Shown: piece after piece, positions 52,326 through 62,500 of the stretch | Numbering within the stretch: position 1 is the stretch's first letter | Layout of the letters: each line of letters opens with the position of its first letter | Origin: Fabrea salina | Lineage: Eukaryota > Ciliophora > Heterotrichea > Heterotrichida > Fabreidae | Assembly: GCA_022984795.1 (NCBI GenBank) | Contig: JALIHJ010000019.1 | Span: 62,001 to 126,000 of the forward strand | Direction: 5' to 3' | Length of the DNA stretch: 64,000 nt | Position numbers and translations under genes: made by a program | Notes under the pieces: model-generated | Told to the model about the DNA's origin: nothing | Seen by the model: only the letters and a program-made list of their open reading frames with translations | The model's database searches: none

Positions 52326-55300
52326 ATGTCACTTTCTATCGATCCAAACGCACCCTTTACACCAGAAACAGTAGGTGTACTCGACAGATTAGTTTCAGCA
52401 ATGAACAGCTCACAAGTCCAAGAAAGGGAGCACGCCATACAGAACCTCAACCAACTCAAAGAAAACGGGAACATGTGGGTGCACGTGGGCACAATCATCG
52501 ACAACGCAACCAACCCTGACACAAAGTTCTTTGCGCTTTCCTTGCTGGAGCACGTAATTAGCACTGCTTGGAACGCAGTTCCTGAAGACCAACGCAACGC
52601 TATCAAGAACTACGTTGTCAAACTTGTGATAGAAAATGCAAGTTCGGCTACCTCTCCTCACTTTCTAAACAAACTCAACACAGTCCTTGTCCAGATAGTT
52701 AAGCGGGAATGGACCACTACCTGGAAAGAATTCATATCTGAAATCTGCAATGCCAGCAAAAGCAGCCAGCCTCTGTGTGAAAACACTATGAACGTGCTTA
52801 AGTTGCTTTCACAAGAAATTTTTGATGAAAGAGCAAACATGACTTCTACCCAGCTCAACCAACTCAAGTCTACTATGAACCAGGAGTTTTCTAAGATTTA
52901 CGAAATTTGCGACTGGGTGCTGAAAACTGCAGCTTCGCACCCTGGAGCTGTCCAGAACTCTTTGATCAAAGCTACTTTAAGCACCTTAGCTGCATTTTTA
53001 GAGTGGGTCCCTGCTTACCACATTTTTTCAGGCGACCTTATGGGCTTTTTAGTTAACAACTTTTTAACCAATGAACTCTTCAACACCCAAGCTCTAGAGT
53101 GCCTAAGTGAAGTTGCTAAAATCAACATGAAACTCGACCCCAGCGAGGCTTACTTTTCTGTTTACCAAAACGCAGTGCTTTCTTTGCTAACTAACTCAAT
53201 GTCTAAGCTTTCTGAAGTTATGCATCCCAAAAACACCAGCTTCACAGCTATGTACAACAACACAACTCCTCAGAACCAACTGTACTTAAAGAACTACTGT
53301 CAGCAGTTAGCTTTGTTCCTGCAGTCTTACATTTCTACTCACATAGCAATGGTGGACCAGTTCTGTGTGTCCTGCCAAGGCTCAGAAACCGAGCACTCGC
53401 TCTTAGTAGCTTTAGATGCCTTTTTCAGTTATTCGCTTTCTCTAAGTGAGTTCCCTGAAGACGAAATATTTAAGATTTGCTGTGAGTTCTGGCACTGCGT
53501 TTCGAAATACTTGTACGAGCAAAAAGCCCAAGGTTGGCTGGCAACAAGGACCTGGACTCAAATCTACAAACCCAGCCTCACCAAAGCAAGGTCTATTTTA
53601 GTGCCCAAAATGGCCAGGCCTACCGAAGTGCTTGTTTCAGTTGATGAACAAGGAAACGTTGTCAGGGAAAAGCTTCAGGATACTGAAGTAATCTCCCTTT
53701 ACGAACTTATGCGGGAAACCCTTGTTTACCTAACCCACCTTGACCCCCAAGACACCGAAAGCATCATCAAAAACGAAATGAGCGAACAAATGACTGGGAA
53801 CAAGTTCAGTTGGCAAAGAATATCTTCTTTAGCGTATGCTATTGGGTCGATTTCAGGGGCTATGGAAGAAGAACACGAAAAAAGGTTTTTGATCTACGTA
53901 GTAAAAGAACTACTAGCAATGTGCGAAGGCAAAAGAGGCAAACCCAACAAAGCAGTTGTAGCTACCAACATTATGTACGTAGTTATGCAGTACCCTCGGT
54001 TCTTAAAACAACACTGGAACTTCCTAAAAACCGTAGTTAAAAAACTTTTTGAGTTCATGCACGAAACCCACCCTGGCATTCAAGACATGAGTGTAGACAC
54101 CTTGCTCAAAATCGCCCAAAACTGCGGTCCTGAGTTTCTCACAATCTACGACTCTCAAGAACAAAGGGAACCTTTTATCTTCGAAATCATCCGAAGTCTT
54201 CCCAAAACCATTTCTGACCTTGAAAACCATCAGAAACTTGTGTTCTACCAAGCACTGGGCACTATCCTTTCCAACTTAAGGCAAGAATCAGAAATCGGCT
54301 ACCAGTTGTCAGGCTCGCTGCACTTGGTTCAAGAACAGTGGAACTCTTTGTTGCAGCAACTCAACCTTTCCACCATTCAAGACCCTGAGTTCTCCAGAGG
54401 ACTTACCTTTTGCCTTAGAGCTTTTGACAGCTTGGCAGGAACTATGGGGCACTTTTACTACATACACTTAGGCCAGATCTTTCCACAAATGACTCAACTC
54501 TACGAGCACTACTCCCAGTACATTTCGGCTGAAGTTCATTCTAGGGGTCCTGTTTGTCTCTCCCACTCACAACTTATCAATGCAAGGGCAGTGCGCAAGC
54601 GGATTCTCGGACTCTTAAGCACCTACACAAAGGTGTGTGAGTCTCCAGCACTTCTTACAGAGTCCTTTGTACCCAGCATCGTTGACAAAGTTTTAGGGGA
54701 ATTCGTGAACTCGCCGGCTGAGTGCAGAGAGTGCGAAGCGATCTCCTTAATGGCTGACCTCACCAACAAAGTAGGAACTGGAATGCTTCCTTACATGAAT
54801 GCTGTGCTAGGGCCCTTTTTGGACACAGTGCTTAACATGCTGGTTCAAGACTTCCACTCCTACCCCGAGCACAGATCTGCCTTTTTCGAACTTATCAAAG
54901 CTGTAACTGAGCACTGCTTCGACGCTTTGTTGCAGTTGCCTATAGAAAGGTTCAAAGTAGCTGTAGATGCAGTGATCTGGGCTTCGAAGCACCACAGCAT
55001 GCCCCACGCAGAAGCAGGACTTCTGACGCTAAAAGCTATTTTGTTCAACTTAGAAAACTCAGGACAAGTAGCTAACTACTTCTACCAGCACTTCTACATG
55101 TACATTCTGACAGAGGTACTAGCAATTATGACAGACTCAGCACAGCTGCCTAACTTCAAGCACCACGCACACATTTTAAGGTACTTGTTTTTCTTAGTAG
55201 AGTCAGGAGCCATTTCAGTTCCCATAGCAGAACAAGCCCAAACTCCAGAAAACAATAAAAACTACATTGTAAGTCACCTTACTTCTTTACTTGCACAAAC

Positions 55301-55538
55301 CTTCACCAACATGAACAACGTCCAAATTGAAGCATTGGTTTTGTCAATGTTCAACAAGTGCAACGAAATATCTAGCTTCAAAACAGCCCTTAGGGACTTC
55401 TTGGTCAATACCAAGCAAATAGCTAACGACAACGAAGCCTTTTACGCTGAAGAAAAAGAAAAAGAAATTGAAGAAGCCAAACGCAGAGAACAAGAACGCA
55501 AGTCACAAGTCCCAGGACTAGTTCAGTATAACTATTAA
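52326..55538 (+). CDS. XPO1: Exportin-1 (CRM1)
   Basis: 1,070 residues without an intron, the normal length for CRM1. The N-terminus has the importin-beta N domain (EREHAIQNLNQLKENGNMWV). HEAT repeats fill the rest, with the conserved CRIME region early on. The NES-groove segment ELLAMCEGKRGKPNKAVVAT, IMYVVMQYPRFLKQHWNFLK, FEFMHETHPGIQDMSVDT is nearly identical to animals; Cys533 sits where the leptomycin-reactive Cys528 does. It exports NES proteins and snRNPs with Ran-GTP. Confidence 0.96.
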   Translation: MSLSIDPNAPFTPETVGVLDRLVSAMNSSQVQEREHAIQNLNQLKENGNMWVHVGTIIDNATNPDTKFFALSLLEHVISTAWNAVPEDQRNAIKNYVVKLVIENASSATSPHFLNKLNTVLVQIVKREWTTTWKEFISEICNASKSSQPLCENTMNVLKLLSQEIFDERANMTSTQLNQLKSTMNQEFSKIYEICDWVLKTAASHPGAVQNSLIKATLSTLAAFLEWVPAYHIFSGDLMGFLVNNFLTNELFNTQALECLSEVAKINMKLDPSEAYFSVYQNAVLSLLTNSMSKLSEVMHPKNTSFTAMYNNTTPQNQLYLKNYCQQLALFLQSYISTHIAMVDQFCVSCQGSETEHSLLVALDAFFSYSLSLSEFPEDEIFKICCEFWHCVSKYLYEQKAQGWLATRTWTQIYKPSLTKARSILVPKMARPTEVLVSVDEQGNVVREKLQDTEVISLYELMRETLVYLTHLDPQDTESIIKNEMSEQMTGNKFSWQRISSLAYAIGSISGAMEEEHEKRFLIYVVKELLAMCEGKRGKPNKAVVATNIMYVVMQYPRFLKQHWNFLKTVVKKLFEFMHETHPGIQDMSVDTLLKIAQNCGPEFLTIYDSQEQREPFIFEIIRSLPKTISDLENHQKLVFYQALGTILSNLRQESEIGYQLSGSLHLVQEQWNSLLQQLNLSTIQDPEFSRGLTFCLRAFDSLAGTMGHFYYIHLGQIFPQMTQLYEHYSQYISAEVHSRGPVCLSHSQLINARAVRKRILGLLSTYTKVCESPALLTESFVPSIVDKVLGEFVNSPAECRECEAISLMADLTNKVGTGMLPYMNAVLGPFLDTVLNMLVQDFHSYPEHRSAFFELIKAVTEHCFDALLQLPIERFKVAVDAVIWASKHHSMPHAEAGLLTLKAILFNLENSGQVANYFYQHFYMYILTEVLAIMTDSAQLPNFKHHAHILRYLFFLVESGAISVPIAEQAQTPENNKNYIVSHLTSLLAQTFTNMNNVQIEALVLSMFNKCNEISSFKTALRDFLVNTKQIANDNEAFYAEEKEKEIEEAKRREQERKSQVPGLVQYNY

Positions 55539-55548
55539 ACACAACTTC

Positions 55549-55884
55549 TTAATTATCGAAGTCAATCACAGCTGCTTGTTTGCTGAGGATCTTGTAGAGT
55601 TTAGACTTAATCCAGTCTTTGCCGTGGGGAGTGAAGTTCCTTCCTTGTTCATTGTAGACTAAACAAAACATGTCTGGAACTCCGTCTACGTAACTAAACA
55701 ACTGTCCTAAGTCGTAAGTGAAGTTTTCTTTGCTCGAAAGTTGACTTCTCAGTCTGTCTTCAAATAACTTTACTATGAATTCCAAGCACTGTTCAACTGA
55801 GTCAAAGTTAAAAAAGGTCCTCGACTCCAGTTCTGCGCCTTTTTGCATCAGTAACAGAGTCTCGCGGGTTTCAGTTTTTGCCAT
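55549..55884 (-). CDS. ERH: Enhancer of rudimentary homologue
   Basis: 111 residues, about family size. TYDLGQLFSYVDGVPDMFCL, VY and DWIKSKLYKILSKQA match ERH closely. ERH is a small dimeric protein in RNA-processing and gene-silencing complexes. TATAA lies directly before the ATG. Confidence 0.9.
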   Translation of the reverse strand: MAKTETRETLLLMQKGAELESRTFFNFDSVEQCLEFIVKLFEDRLRSQLSSKENFTYDLGQLFSYVDGVPDMFCLVYNEQGRNFTPHGKDWIKSKLYKILSKQAAVIDFDN

Positions 55885-55895
55885 TTATAATACAT

Positions 55896-56672
55896 TTAAA
55901 AAGGAATCTGTTGGTAAAGTTGTGAAGGAGAGTATTCAAAAGCCCAAGGGTGCTCGTTCAAGAACTCCTCTATAGTAGTTTTAAGGGTGGTGTTAGACAC
56001 TACGTTAGAGGGGTTGATGGAAGCGTTTGTAAAAGGGTCTCTTGTAAGCGAACTTGCAGCTTCTCTTTCACAGGAGATTCCTGAAGGCAGCACTACAGGG
56101 TCCCTCATAACCTTTGAAGTGATAGGGCACAGTAAAAAACTTGGAAGTTCAATTTCCTTTTTAATGAAGCTCCTGAGTCTTTCTCCCATTTCTTTAGCTT
56201 GAGGAGTGTAGTCTGTAAGTATAACTTCTTCAACTAACTTTTCTTGAAGTTCTTTGTTTTTCAAAAACAGCAACTTTTTGCCCCTGTACAAGTAAGTTTC
56301 TAGTTCCTTTTCCCAGACCCTTCGACTTTGTCCACCGCACAAAGAGTAAGCCCGAGTGATTCTTTTAATCCCGACTTCAATAAACTGAAGGTCTTCTTCG
56401 TACTTGCCTAGTTCAAGATAAGCCTGTCCGCATAGCAAATGTGCCTTGATGTTTTTTTCGTCTAGCTCTATAGCTTCTATCGAGTCAGTTCTGCAAGTTT
56501 CGTAGTTGCCTAGTTTTTTGTAACACAAAGCTCTGTTGGAGTACAGTTGAGAAAGAAAACTTTGATTTACTTGTTCTGAAGAGTTAATGGCTTGTGTGTA
56601 AGCTTTAACTGCCTCTTCATAGTTGCCTAATCTAAAACACTCGTTTCCCTTTTCTTTGAGTTCTTGTACCAT
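55896..56672 (-). CDS. STUB1: STUB1/CHIP, TPR and U-box ubiquitin ligase
   Basis: 258 residues. Three TPR units at about 3-110 (ELKEKGNECFRLGNYEEAVK, SNRALCYKKLGNYETC) are followed by a helical hairpin and a U-box at about 180-255 (PSFLLCPITSKVMRDPVVLP, SGISCEREA, DPFT, N, FLNEHPWAF). Length and layout equal CHIP, which links Hsp70/Hsp90 clients to ubiquitination. The TPR residues for the EEVD tail appear kept (K, N). Confidence 0.93.
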   Translation of the reverse strand: MVQELKEKGNECFRLGNYEEAVKAYTQAINSSEQVNQSFLSQLYSNRALCYKKLGNYETCRTDSIEAIELDEKNIKAHLLCGQAYLELGKYEEDLQFIEVGIKRITRAYSLCGGQSRRVWEKELETYLYRGKKLLFLKNKELQEKLVEEVILTDYTPQAKEMGERLRSFIKKEIELPSFLLCPITSKVMRDPVVLPSGISCEREAASSLTRDPFTNASINPSNVVSNTTLKTTIEEFLNEHPWAFEYSPSQLYQQIPF

Positions 56673-56682
56673 TTATTTATAG

Positions 56683-58308
56683 TTAATTGTAGGTAGGCGG
56701 AAGGGTGGGTCTTTTGCCTTTAGCAAGTATAGGCATCACTTCTTCGGTACAGCCATCCTCTTCTTGAACAAAAGCTTTCACTAAGTTTTCCAGCCAAACC
56801 TGCCCAACAAAGTCGTTTAGTATGTCGAAGTAAATATTTTTGGTGATTTTGGACAAGAACTTGTTTTTTCCAGTTTTGAATAACTGGGTCTGTGCCCTCG
56901 CAGGTAGAAGTTTCCAGGTTTTTTCTAGCTTTTCTGAGTTGAGTTGATTTTCTGCCAGAACTTCTAGCCAGTCTCCTTCAGCCAAGTCAACTAAAATGCT
57001 TTCGAAAACCATGTGGGTGATTTGGTCAGTGCACAAAGTTTCCTCTTGAATAGCTTCTTCAACAACTCTTTCTAAAGGAAGTTCAAAACCCAGCACTAGT
57101 TCCTCTGCTAGTTTGTCTCCAAAAGCCTTTTCAGCTACTTCCAGTACTTCTTGTTCCACAGAGGAGTCTATAACTTCTTTTATAATGTCTATGTACTCAA
57201 ATTCAGTTTCTTCGTTATGAGTTTCAAGAGCCACTTCAGCTATTTCGTCACTTAAAACTTCAGTAATGTATTTGTCAAGCACATTGCTGGAAAACAGTAC
57301 AAGTGCAGCAGAAATCATTTCATTTTTGGCCTCTTTAACAATTTCAAGTGATACTTGTTCTACTAGTGGTTCAAACAAATAGTCCACTACTTCAAAACTT
57401 ATGTCTTGGTTTTCTGGTTCGCTTTCAGAAACAGATTGCGACTTGGTGTTTGAAGAGTCACTTAAACAAGGTAGTAAAGGAACAAATTCTATTTTGGGTT
57501 TTTTATGCTTTTTAGGCTTCAAAGAAACTCCTAGGTGCTTCATAGCTTCTTTTACCCTTCCGATGACTCTTTTGGGTGTAGGCAGTTTTAGTTTGGACTG
57601 GCTGCTTGCTGGAAAAAGTAAGTTCTTTTTTGAGGGTAAAAAAAAAGTGTTGCAGTTTTTAGGAAACTCAACTAAGTACTTTAAGTTGCTTTTAACAATC
57701 ATTTCTACGTCTGATTGCATTTTTTCTACGTAATCTAAGTCTTCCCACTCAAACTTAACGTCCTGGCCAACTTGATTTCTCCAGTTCACTAAAGCTTCAA
57801 CTACTTCAAGTGACCTGTTTCTTAGTTCGTCAATACTTTCTAGAATCTCGATTTGAAAAGCTCTGTTGTTTTTCTTGACCTTAAAAGCAATGTTTTGAGT
57901 TCTAAGTAAAGCTTTTTCTCTTTTGGCAACTGCTTGTTTCAACTGAACTATAGGGGCAGTTTTGTTTTTTAGTTCACTTAATTCTTTTTTAAGTGCTTCT
58001 TGAGAAGTTTGGCCAAAGTACTTCTCAGCAAACTTCTGTCTGTGTATACTTGGAACTCCGTAGGACTCCCAGAAGTGCTCTAAGTAGCTTATTAAAACAG
58101 AAAGGTCGTGGAACTTTTTGCCAGAAGGAGTGTAAACTCTTTTCAAAAAGTGTAACTCCGACTTAACTCTAGTTCGTGAATGCGTTCTAGGAATAACTTT
58201 GGGATAGTCGGGGATTCTGCTAGTCCAAAACCTATTGTCCCACTCCTCTCCTTGATGAGCTTTGCTACTCCGGGAAAAAGGACGGGCTCCGGGAATTCTG
58301 ATGTACAT
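56683..58308 (-). CDS. Large hypothetical protein, acidic C-terminal half
   Basis: 541 residues. The N-terminal part is basic with a conserved-looking HFLKRVYTPSGKKFHDLSVL segment and a coiled coil (ELSELKNKTAPIVQLKQAVA). A Lys-rich, low-complexity middle follows. The C-terminal 240 residues are strongly acidic and helical with repeated VxEVxExA-like patterns (SVEQEVLEVAEKAFGDKLAE). No known domain; possibly ciliate-specific. The start is 5 bp from the uridine kinase start. Confidence 0.6.
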   Translation of the reverse strand: MYIRIPGARPFSRSSKAHQGEEWDNRFWTSRIPDYPKVIPRTHSRTRVKSELHFLKRVYTPSGKKFHDLSVLISYLEHFWESYGVPSIHRQKFAEKYFGQTSQEALKKELSELKNKTAPIVQLKQAVAKREKALLRTQNIAFKVKKNNRAFQIEILESIDELRNRSLEVVEALVNWRNQVGQDVKFEWEDLDYVEKMQSDVEMIVKSNLKYLVEFPKNCNTFFLPSKKNLLFPASSQSKLKLPTPKRVIGRVKEAMKHLGVSLKPKKHKKPKIEFVPLLPCLSDSSNTKSQSVSESEPENQDISFEVVDYLFEPLVEQVSLEIVKEAKNEMISAALVLFSSNVLDKYITEVLSDEIAEVALETHNEETEFEYIDIIKEVIDSSVEQEVLEVAEKAFGDKLAEELVLGFELPLERVVEEAIQEETLCTDQITHMVFESILVDLAEGDWLEVLAENQLNSEKLEKTWKLLPARAQTQLFKTGKNKFLSKITKNIYFDILNDFVGQVWLENLVKAFVQEEDGCTEEVMPILAKGKRPTLPPTYN

Positions 58309-58313
58309 TTATA
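58309..58313. promoter_or_regulatory. 5-bp gap between divergent start codons (hypothetical / uridine kinase)
   Basis: CAT-TTATA-ATG: the start codons of two opposite genes are separated by five bases, which read TATAA toward the left gene. Confidence 0.75.
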
Positions 58314-58937
58314 ATGAAATCCCCAGTGTTCGTGGGAATAGCAGGGGGAACTGCTTCTGGAAAAACTACAGTCTGCCACACCATCAAAGAAGCTTTGGGA
58401 GTGGAATGCACTGTAGTAGCTATGGACGCTTTTTACAAAGGCATTCCTGAAGACCAGTTGCATTTGGTTCACGAGTACAACTTTGACCACCCCAATGCTT
58501 TAGACCACGACGAAATTTACTCAGTAGTCAACAAACTGTTGAACTGGGAAGACGCTGAAATGCCTGTTTACGACTTCAAAACCCACAAACGACTTGAAGA
58601 AACCCAAAACTTACCAGCCGCTAATTTTGTAATACTGGAAGGCATTTACGCGCTTTATGAAAAAAGAATGCGGGACTTGATGTCACTGAAAATTTTTGTG
58701 CAAACAGACGACGACATCAGACTGGGCAGAAGAATGCTGAGGGACAGACAAGAACGCGGTAGAGACATAGAAGGCATACTTAACCAGTACTTCAAATTTG
58801 TCAAGCCAAGTTACGATGAGTACATCAAACCTACTATGAAGAAGGCAGACATCATAGTTCCCCATGGAGCTAAAAACCAAGTGGCTATAGACCTCATAGT
58901 GATGAACCTCAGGCACTACCTACAAAGTCAAGATTAA
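58314..58937 (+). CDS. UCK: Uridine-cytidine kinase
   Basis: 207 residues. The P-loop GIAGGTASGKTTV, the YNFDHPNALDHD substrate segment, PVYDFKTHKR, and VILEGIYALYEKRMRDLM, RRMLRDRQERGRDIEG are hallmarks of uridine kinase. It phosphorylates uridine and cytidine with ATP in pyrimidine salvage. It is the second nucleotide-salvage gene here along with HPRT, though they are not adjacent. Confidence 0.95.
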   Translation: MKSPVFVGIAGGTASGKTTVCHTIKEALGVECTVVAMDAFYKGIPEDQLHLVHEYNFDHPNALDHDEIYSVVNKLLNWEDAEMPVYDFKTHKRLEETQNLPAANFVILEGIYALYEKRMRDLMSLKIFVQTDDDIRLGRRMLRDRQERGRDIEGILNQYFKFVKPSYDEYIKPTMKKADIIVPHGAKNQVAIDLIVMNLRHYLQSQD

Positions 58938-58964
58938 CTAGGCTTGTAACCTGTTAAGTTGTAA

Positions 58965-59537
58965 ATGGCTGATTTGCAAGAAGCTTTTTTAGGCGACACT
59001 TTAATCAAGTCTTCAAGAGGAGAAAGTCTTGGGTATGCTTTGACCCAAAAGTACTGTGTAGTCATAAAGTACTCAGAGCGCCTGGAACAATTTGACTTTG
59101 AGCCAGCTATAAGCCAAATAAAAGAATTTACAAAGAGCAAAATTACCCAGGAAACCTTAGATGAACACCTTAACAGAATCAACAACCCCAAGAACTTAAC
59201 TCCTCCGCCTAAGTGGATAGTGTTTGTGCTTTCTTTAGTGGTGATCATGGTGCTGTTTGCTGTAGTGACCCTATTTATATTTATCTGGACTTTGATGGTT
59301 TTGGACCTAGTCATAGGGGCAGTAGAACTATACTTACTTAAAAGGCTTATTATTTTGTTGTGGGTTAAAAGGAAACAGTGCATAGACAAAAAGAACTTCC
59401 CGGGTTTAAGGAAGTGTCTGCAGGAACTTAACAACTACTACGCTCACAACAAAGTTAACCTGAAGTGGATTTTGGTGCCTAACGGAAAGGTCCTTCAACT
59501 TTCAGAGTCTGGAAATAACCCTTATTTATTTTCTTAA
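58965..59537 (+). CDS. Two-helix membrane protein, hypothetical
   Basis: 190 residues. A soluble N-terminal half (a small alpha/beta look, KYCVVIKYSERLEQFDFEPA) is followed by two hydrophobic segments (about 84-112 and 113-130) and a C-terminal cytosolic part with NLKWILVPNGKVLQLSESG. It is not recognised. It begins 27 bp after the uridine kinase stop. Confidence 0.55.
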   Translation: MADLQEAFLGDTLIKSSRGESLGYALTQKYCVVIKYSERLEQFDFEPAISQIKEFTKSKITQETLDEHLNRINNPKNLTPPPKWIVFVLSLVVIMVLFAVVTLFIFIWTLMVLDLVIGAVELYLLKRLIILLWVKRKQCIDKKNFPGLRKCLQELNNYYAHNKVNLKWILVPNGKVLQLSESGNNPYLFS

Positions 59538-59592
59538 CCAATGATAAGTAACTAAAATATCAAAGCAATTAATTGATTCAATTAAAATATTG

Positions 59593-62500
59593 TTACTTAT
59601 TGTTATTTCTGAGGATTTTTAGTACCTTGGCTATGTCTTGTTTCATAGACCCTATCTCATTCTTCATAGACTCCATTTCAGTTCTTATTCCTTCAACTTT
59701 GGTCTCTAGTTTTGCTGTGTCCTCTTGCTCGTTTTGCTGTTCTTCAATGAAGAATAGGTATTCAGGTTCTTCTTGTTGTGTCCCTCTCCAAAACAGGCAG
59801 TTTTCTACCTCAATGATCAAATTCAGCCTTGCTTTGGTGTCCGATTCTATTCTTTCAGACGTTATTTTTTCAAAAGACGCTGAAATGATAGAGATCAGAA
59901 GGTTCAGCATCACAACTAAGTTCAGAAGTGACCCAATGATGAACACTAACCATTGTATGTCATCAAGTTGTCCATTATCAAAGTCACCCAATAGCAAGTT
60001 GTAGGAAACTTTAAAGGTTTCCCAGAACCCTGAATCAACTGTAGCTCCAAACATTCCACAGTAAGCCACTGCAAAGTAAATCAGTATTCCTATGAACCCT
60101 CTGGTGTCCTTAATCACTTCCAGGATCATCCAGATGTAGTACCTTGTGGAGTCGAAGACTTTAAAGGCGTTGGTTCCTTCTACCCAGAAAAGCAAACTCG
60201 TTACCAACGTGAGAATGTTGGTTGAGTTCACATTTTGGAATTCTGATTGCAGTGAAATAACTGCCCAAATATACCCCAGAGGCAGTCTTATCATGTCCAA
60301 GTAATTTTTAAAGGACTTGAAGTAGCTTGCAGAAGACATGACTTGGAATGCTTCGAAGAGTGTGAAAAACAGACTGTTCAGCAGAAAGATCCCTGTGAAT
60401 ACTTGCTTAGTAAGTTTATCCTCTGAGAATATTATTCCCATTATCATTACTGCACTGAGTAAATTCAGAATTGACAGAACCCAAAGTAAAATTCTGAACT
60501 TACTCCACTTGTACCCCACTAGAGTTTGTACAAACTCACTACGCAAGCACTCTGGGCGTTTAGTCTCTTGAAGAGAATTCAGTAAGTCCAAGCTTTCTTT
60601 AGAGCCTTCGAAGAACTTGAACTTCAAGTTGGTGTAGCCTATTTTTACTTCTTTAGGCTCTTTGGAGTCTTTGGAGTCCCTAAATGAATCTTCGAGAAGG
60701 TTGATTTGCGGGTCTTTGGTTCTGGTGTACTCAGGGAGCTTTTTTATTCTTTCGAAGTCTGTGAAGCTTGAAGTGGCTGAGTTAAGTACAGGACCTAGAT
60801 GAACTGAGTTTGTTCCAATGATCCTTGTGAAGTCATCCCCGATCTTAGAGAGAATGATTTTCTGCCTTTGCTCGTTTTCTAGTTCCCCAACGTACTTAAG
60901 TATCACTTCAACGCACTTTTTGTTTCCTTGATTGAGTGCGAGTTTCAAAGGCGTCTCTCCAGCTGCAGACTCTAAGAAGTAGCACCCTCCTTTAAGTGCT
61001 CTTTCAAGCATTTTGTCCTTCCCTTGGTAAGCAAGTACGTGGAGGATGTTGATTCTTTGAGGCATCATAACTATTTCGTTGACTTTTGAGTCATACTCGA
61101 TGAACTCGTACTTGATTAGCCTCTTAAAGGAGTGGACTCCAAGTTCAGACCCAGGGAAGAATCTGTAGTCGTAGGACAGCTTTGTAAGGTTGATCCTTTG
61201 GTTTCTAGAACTAGATGCCAAAAAGTCATCAATTCTAACTAAGCACTCAATTTCTCTGTAGTATTTTCCTATGACTCCTATTTGTTTTTGCTCGTAGACA
61301 TCCCAGACTCTGATTGTCCCGTCGTAGGATCCTGACACTAAAAAGTCCTGGATAGTTGTTAGACCCATCACTTGGTCTTGATGTCCCACTAGAGTAGCTA
61401 CTTCTTCCCCTGTATACTTCCAGAGCTTGATGGTGTTGTCTGCAGAACCGGATGCTACGTAGTTCCCAATTGCTACCACAGACCTGACCCAGTTTTCGTG
61501 TCCTTGAATTACAGTCACTTGCTTTCCTAAGCGCAGGTTCCAGATCCTGACGGTGTTGTCTTGTGACCCAGAAATCAAATAGTGCTCTCTAACTGCGAGA
61601 CTAGAGACTGCACCCTTATGCCCTGTTATAGTGGCTTTTTCTTCCAGATCATCTCTGCCCCATACCTTGATAGTATTATCTTTCGAGCCAGATAACAAGT
61701 ACTTTTCAGTTTTTTCAAGGCAGTGCACAAAGTCTGTATGACCTTCTAGAGTCTTCAATAGTTCGTTGCTGTCTAGGCTCCATACTTTGATTGTGCTGTC
61801 TTTAGAGCCTGAAACCAGTCCTCCATCCATTTCAATCAAGCAGCAGACCTCTTGAGTGTGACCTTTTAAAACAGCCATTTCTTTTCTTAGGTCTATGTCC
61901 CAGACCTCAATTGTACCATTTTGGCACCCAAATGCCAGTTTTCCATTCTCGGTGGCTGTCATGCACCTGGCCTGGCTATTGCGTGTCTCTAGAGTGAAGG
62001 AACTCCTTTTCTTGCTGAGATCCCAAGCTCTGACAGTCCCGTCAATCGAACCGGATACTAGAGTGTTAGGACCATTTGATATTAAACAGCTCACTTTTGC
62101 ACTGTGGTCCTCTAGAACAGCAACTTCTGTTTTCTTTTTTGCGTCCCAGAGCCTAATCGTTTTATCATAGCACCCCGAAGCTAAAAACTTCCCACAAACT
62201 GCTAAGGAGCTGACAGGACTTGCATGCCCCTTTAGACTGGCTACTTCTTGTCCAGTGCTTAGGTCCCAAAGATTAACTGTTCTGTCTACGGAGCCAGATA
62301 CTAGGTGTCTATTAAGCTGCTGCAAGCATAAAACGCTGCCAGCATGCCCTTTTAAAACTCCTACTCTGGTTTTTTCACCCAAGCTCCAGAGTCCGATCGT
62401 TGTGTCTTTAGACCCCGTTACTAGGAGTCCGTTCATGCTTGTCATGCAAGTGACTTGTTTCTGGTGTCCTTTTAAAATTCCTTCAACTTCTTGACTTTCT

